A stretch of 35,686 nucleotides of DNA from contig DAHVCP010000045.1 of the NCBI GenBank assembly GCA_027314025.1, positions 1 through 35,686 of the forward strand. The letters are read 5' to 3'. The translations under genes and the position numbers were made by a program. Shown here one piece after another: positions 31,450 to 35,686 of the stretch; position 1 is the first letter of the stretch; each line of letters begins with the position of its first letter. The notes below the pieces were generated by a model, which was not told where the DNA came from, ran no database searches, and saw nothing but the letters and a program-made list of their open reading frames with translations. This DNA is from Acidobacteriota bacterium (GTDB lineage: Bacteria > Acidobacteriota > Terriglobia > Terriglobales > SCQP01).

Positions 31450-31734
31450 ATGCAATCGCCGCCTGTCAACTCGTCCGCCGCGGTGGCGCCGCCGGAGTAC
31501 GACGCCCCGGAGCGCGAGGCGGCGTTCTTTTACGGCCTATTTTTGCGCGGCCACTCCTACCAGCAACTGCGCCAGGACATCGAAGTCCCGGCCGACGTGC
31601 TGGACCGCTGGCAGCGGGCGAGTCTCCGCGACCCCCGGTTCGCCTCCATGGCCGACCAGGTTCTGGCGTACCGCCGCCGCGTGCTGGCGATCTTCAAATC
31701 GCTGGTTTCCACCGAAGGCGTGGCGATTCATTAA
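31450..31734 (+). CDS. Small conserved-looking protein with a helix-turn-helix-like segment
   Basis: A 94-residue protein that I do not recognise by name. Residues about 22-60 (FFYGLFLRGHSYQQLRQDIEV, then PADVLDRWQRAS) look like a helix-turn-helix of the sigma region 4 or transposase-like type: a helix, GHSYQQL, and a recognition-like helix. The C-terminus is helical and basic (AYRRRVLAIFKSLVS). GAAGG lies 9 bases before the chosen ATG at 31450; an in-frame ATG at 31375 would add 25 residues but has no such site. Just upstream is a 12-base perfect palindrome CGGGTGCACCCG at 31395-31406, which could be an operator. It may regulate its own expression, but that is speculation. Confidence 0.65.
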   Translation: MQSPPVNSSAAVAPPEYDAPEREAAFFYGLFLRGHSYQQLRQDIEVPADVLDRWQRASLRDPRFASMADQVLAYRRRVLAIFKSLVSTEGVAIH

Positions 31735-31808
31735 TCCCGGGTGGCCGGTTGGGCGGCCGGCGCGGCGAGCGTTGCCGCCGCGGACGGGAGCGAGAGAGGA
31801 AGAAACCC

Positions 31809-31991
31809 ATGGCGATCAAGCCCGGCGCCACCGCGCCGGAAACCGGAATCTATTGGTGCAGCGTCTGCAAGCTGCCGGGGCACTTCACCGCCGGCCAGGT
31901 GCTGCCGGAGTGCCGCAATAAATGCGGCCGGGGCGGCTGGGATTTCGTTCGCGCCCAGGAGCTGCCGACCGGCGCAACCTCCGCCAATTGA
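31809..31991 (+). CDS. 60-residue zinc-ribbon-like protein
   Basis: A very small protein with ribosome-binding sequence GAGGAAG 10 bases before the ATG. Four cysteines, C17, C20, C35 and C39, are arranged as a CxxC (WCSVCK) and a CxxxC (ECRNKC) separated by 14 residues, the pattern of a one-zinc ribbon. The rest (TGIYWCSVCKLPGHF, GRGGWDFV) is compact and without signal peptide. It starts 74 bases after the 94-residue gene and may share its transcript. The role is unknown; nucleic acid binding is one possibility. Confidence 0.68.
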   Translation: MAIKPGATAPETGIYWCSVCKLPGHFTAGQVLPECRNKCGRGGWDFVRAQELPTGATSAN

Positions 31992-32037
31992 AACGGCCGG
32001 GCGCCGGCGGCTGGGCGGCGGCCGGCGCGGCCGCTGC

Positions 32038-32730
32038 TTACCCCGCCAGCAAGGCGCGGAGCGAGGCAAACGCGGCGATTTCCCAGTCCGCGGCGCCCGG
32101 CTGCCAATCGCGCGGGGCAAAGCCATAACTCACCGCGCAGGTCCAGGCGCCGGCCGCGCGTCCGGTTTGGATGTCCACCATGCTGTCGCCGATCATCAAT
32201 CCGTTTTGCGGCGCCAGTTCGGTCCCGAGAATGGCGCGCAAGCCCATGGGATCTGGTTTCTTCGCCGCCAGGCTGTCGCCGCCGTATACGGCTTGAAAGC
32301 AGCCGGCCACCCCCAGCCCGGCCAAGATTTCCCGCGCCGGCTGCTCGGGTTTGTTCGTCAGCACCGCCAATTGAAACCGCGCCGCGAGGGCCGGCAGCAG
32401 GTCGGCGACGCCGGGATATAGGCGCGTTGCGTCCAGGCAATGGCGTTCGTAATGGCGCAGCATCGCCGCCATCGCGGTGTCCAACTCCGCGGCCGTGCCG
32501 GCGCCGCCGCTGGCGGCCAGCGCGCGCGTCAGCAGGGCCGGTACGCCGTTGCCCACGAACCGAGCCACCTGCGCCGCGCTCAGCGGCGGGCGGTCCAGTT
32601 CGGCCAGCGCCATGTTGACGCTGGCGGCCAGATCGGCGTGGGAATCCACCAGCGTCCCGTCCAAGTCGAAGACCAGGACGCGCAGATCAGCGGCGAATGG
32701 CGGAGCCGTGAACGGTGGGGCGGCAGGCAT
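32038..32730 (-). CDS. gph: HAD-superfamily phosphoglycolate phosphatase-like hydrolase
   Basis: A 230-residue cytosolic HAD phosphatase. Motif I is FDLDGTLVDS with nucleophile D22 and acid D24. The alpha-helical cap with FVGNGVPALLTRAL follows. Motif II is VLTNKPEQ, motif III is AAKKPDP, and motif IV is IGDSMVDIQTG. The pattern of cap and motifs fits phosphoglycolate phosphatase, which clears 2-phosphoglycolate from DNA repair or oxygenase side reactions; other small phosphate esters are possible. Its gene is convergent with the zinc-ribbon gene. Confidence 0.85.
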   Translation of the reverse strand: MPAAPPFTAPPFAADLRVLVFDLDGTLVDSHADLAASVNMALAELDRPPLSAAQVARFVGNGVPALLTRALAASGGAGTAAELDTAMAAMLRHYERHCLDATRLYPGVADLLPALAARFQLAVLTNKPEQPAREILAGLGVAGCFQAVYGGDSLAAKKPDPMGLRAILGTELAPQNGLMIGDSMVDIQTGRAAGAWTCAVSYGFAPRDWQPGAADWEIAAFASLRALLAG

Positions 32731-32952
32731 GCAAGCAGGTCATCAGCCGCCCGTCTGGGGACGTCCCGCGTTGCGGGGCTGCGGCTGGAGTTCGGCGGCC
32801 GGCAACGGCAGCCCGGCGGCGATCAGAATATCTGCAAGTTGCCGCGGGCAAAGTTGCCGCGGACAGCGAACGCCGGCCCACGCCGACACGCGCCAAGAGC
32901 ATGAACTCCGGCGCGCCGGCGGGCGCGTGGTCCGAGCACGAATATCCGCGCG

Positions 32953-33150
32953 CTACTTCTTCTCTTCGGCCCGGGCCGTGGTTTCCTCGGCGGGAGGATT
33001 GGCGCTGTTCTTGCTGATCGCGTTCTTGAATTCCCGAATGCTTTCGCCCAATCCCTTACCCAATTGCGGCAGCTTGGAAGGCCCAAAGATCAGGACACAG
33101 ATCGCCAAAATGATGAGGAGGTGCGTCGGTTCGAAAATGCCATCAAACAT
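32953..33150 (-). CDS. tatA: Sec-independent (Tat) translocase subunit TatA family
   Basis: A 65-residue protein with one N-terminal transmembrane helix (THLLIILAICVLIFG), a hinge at FGPSKLPQLGKGLG, an amphipathic helix ESIREFKNAIS and a charged, disordered tail ending EEKK. This is the exact TatA/E layout; TatB would be longer. TatA rings form the pore through which folded proteins with twin-arginine signals pass. No tatB or tatC is adjacent. The Tat-signal protein at 1790-2176 is a potential client. Confidence 0.9.
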   Translation of the reverse strand: MFDGIFEPTHLLIILAICVLIFGPSKLPQLGKGLGESIREFKNAISKNSANPPAEETTARAEEKK

Positions 33151-33411
33151 GGGATTTGCCCTGTTCAGTATACCGCGCCCGCCTGCCGCCATGGGTTTTT
33201 CGCATACCCGTGCAGTTGGCCATGTGGGAACGCGGAGAGGACCGGAGCGCCGCCAGGCCTCCCTTGCCCCTGCGACTTGACTGCGGCGGCGCCGGGTCCC
33301 GGCGGCGCGATGCCGGTGCTTCGGGCGGCGCCAGCGCCCCGTGCGCCGCAACCGCCGGGCTGGGTCCCTGGGGGTCCCCGGCCCAGCTAGGCGCGTAAGC
33401 GGGGCTCCGCG

Positions 33412-33521
33412 CCGCGCCAAGCAAAGCGGGGCGCCGCGCCAACCTAAAGCGGGACGCTCCGCCTGCCGCGGGGCGGGGGCCCGCGCCAAGCCATTGTTTG
33501 GCGCGGAACCGTTTGGCGCGG
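33412..33521. repeat. Cluster of five CCGCGCCAA repeats upstream of groES
   Basis: The 9-mer CCGCGCCAA occurs at 33412-33420, 33434-33442 and 33481-33489, and its reverse complement TTGGCGCGG at 33498-33506 and 33513-33521. The third and fourth copies face each other across 8 bases and can form a 9-bp stem. The last two copies are part of a 14-base direct repeat GTTTGGCGCGGAAC (33496-33509 and 33511-33524). The wider gap 33151-33643 between tatA and the groES promoter holds no believable gene; another potential stem is GCTGGG at 33359-33364 with CCCAGC at 33382-33387. Confidence 0.55.
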
Positions 33522-33643
33522 AACGCACTTTCGGCCGGTGGACACGCGGAACCGGGTTCAGCTGCCGTCCGTCGCTCCGTGGATCGCGTCCATGGCGCGG
33601 GCCCGATTTGGGAATGAGCCCGGCGGCACCATCTTCTTGCCCC

Positions 33644-33672
33644 TTGACCGAAACTTGCCCACCGCTTATATT
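33644..33672 (+). promoter_or_regulatory. Sigma-70 promoter of groESL
   Basis: The -35 box TTGACC is at 33644-33649 and the -10 box TATATT at 33667-33672, separated by 17 bases. Its -10 box abuts the CIRCE element, so a bound HrcA repressor would cover the start of transcription. The groES start lies 118 bases downstream. Confidence 0.75.
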
Positions 33673-33698
33673 TAGCACTTGACGTAGCCGATTGCTAA
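33672..33698 (+). promoter_or_regulatory. CIRCE operator (HrcA binding site)
   Basis: TTAGCACTT at 33672-33680, a 9-base spacer, then GATTGCTAA at 33690-33698. This matches the CIRCE consensus TTAGCACTC-N9-GAGTGCTAA at 16 of 18 arm positions. The two differences are the last base of the left arm and the third base of the right arm. HrcA binds this element and represses chaperonin genes until heat shock. hrcA itself is not in the window. Confidence 0.88.
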
Positions 33699-33789
33699 AC
33701 CCCGGCCGGTAGTCTTGGCAGTCGTTGCATGAGACTGCTAGCAGGCCAAGGCGATGCGCTGCGCCGCTCACCAGACAAGGAGAACTCAT

Positions 33790-35686
<1,897 letters not shown>

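Overview
The window is a GC-rich bacterial chromosome segment. No ribosomal RNA, tRNA, insertion sequence, phage gene or CRISPR array is visible. It looks like an Acidobacteriota member or a close relative. The grounds are the gene content, the large secreted Asp-box/Ig-like protein with a hydrophobic C-terminal segment, a CIRCE-controlled groESL operon and a small extra TatA. This assignment is an inference; no 16S or ribosomal protein gene is present to confirm it.

Layout. 1-4300: an amidase preceded by a small Tat-signal protein (minus strand), then a secreted DinB-like protein and msrA (plus strand). The intergenic DNA between the last two is packed with perfect inverted repeats. 4499-14800: nine tightly spaced or overlapping minus-strand genes read as one operon: tetR, an enoyl-CoA hydratase, an aldehyde dehydrogenase, a BoxB-like diiron oxygenase, a dienoyl-CoA hydratase-like crotonase, a TPR protein, and the three subunits of a 4-hydroxybenzoyl-CoA-reductase-type molybdenum enzyme. 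A -10 box and a palindrome lie just upstream of tetR. 14983-19152: a secreted S9 peptidase, an M50 membrane metalloprotease with CBS domains, and an alpha/beta-hydrolase-fold protein that has lost its nucleophile serine. 19159-24666: glnE, aroC, def and fmt, head to tail. 24713-30356: a frameshifted secreted HEAT-like gene, an open coding-like fragment, and a ~1280-residue secreted beta-propeller/Ig-like protein. 30745-35686: rsmD, two small proteins, gph, tatA, and the groES-groEL operon with a clear sigma-70 promoter and CIRCE operator; groEL runs off the end.

The most interesting region is the 4.5-14.8 kb operon. Its molybdenum enzyme carries the extra [4Fe-4S] cysteine insert characteristic of 4-hydroxybenzoyl-CoA reductase, an enzyme known from anaerobic aromatic degradation. 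It sits in one transcription unit with a BoxB-family oxygenase, which belongs to the aerobic benzoyl-CoA epoxide route. The cluster has no BoxA, no two-domain BoxC, no CoA ligase and no ring reductase. The suggested reading is reductive dehydroxylation of an aromatic acyl-CoA, then epoxidation, then hydration/ring opening by single-domain crotonases, then oxidation of a semialdehyde by the aldehyde dehydrogenase, all under a TetR regulator. The pathway is inferred; the gene families are read directly from motifs.
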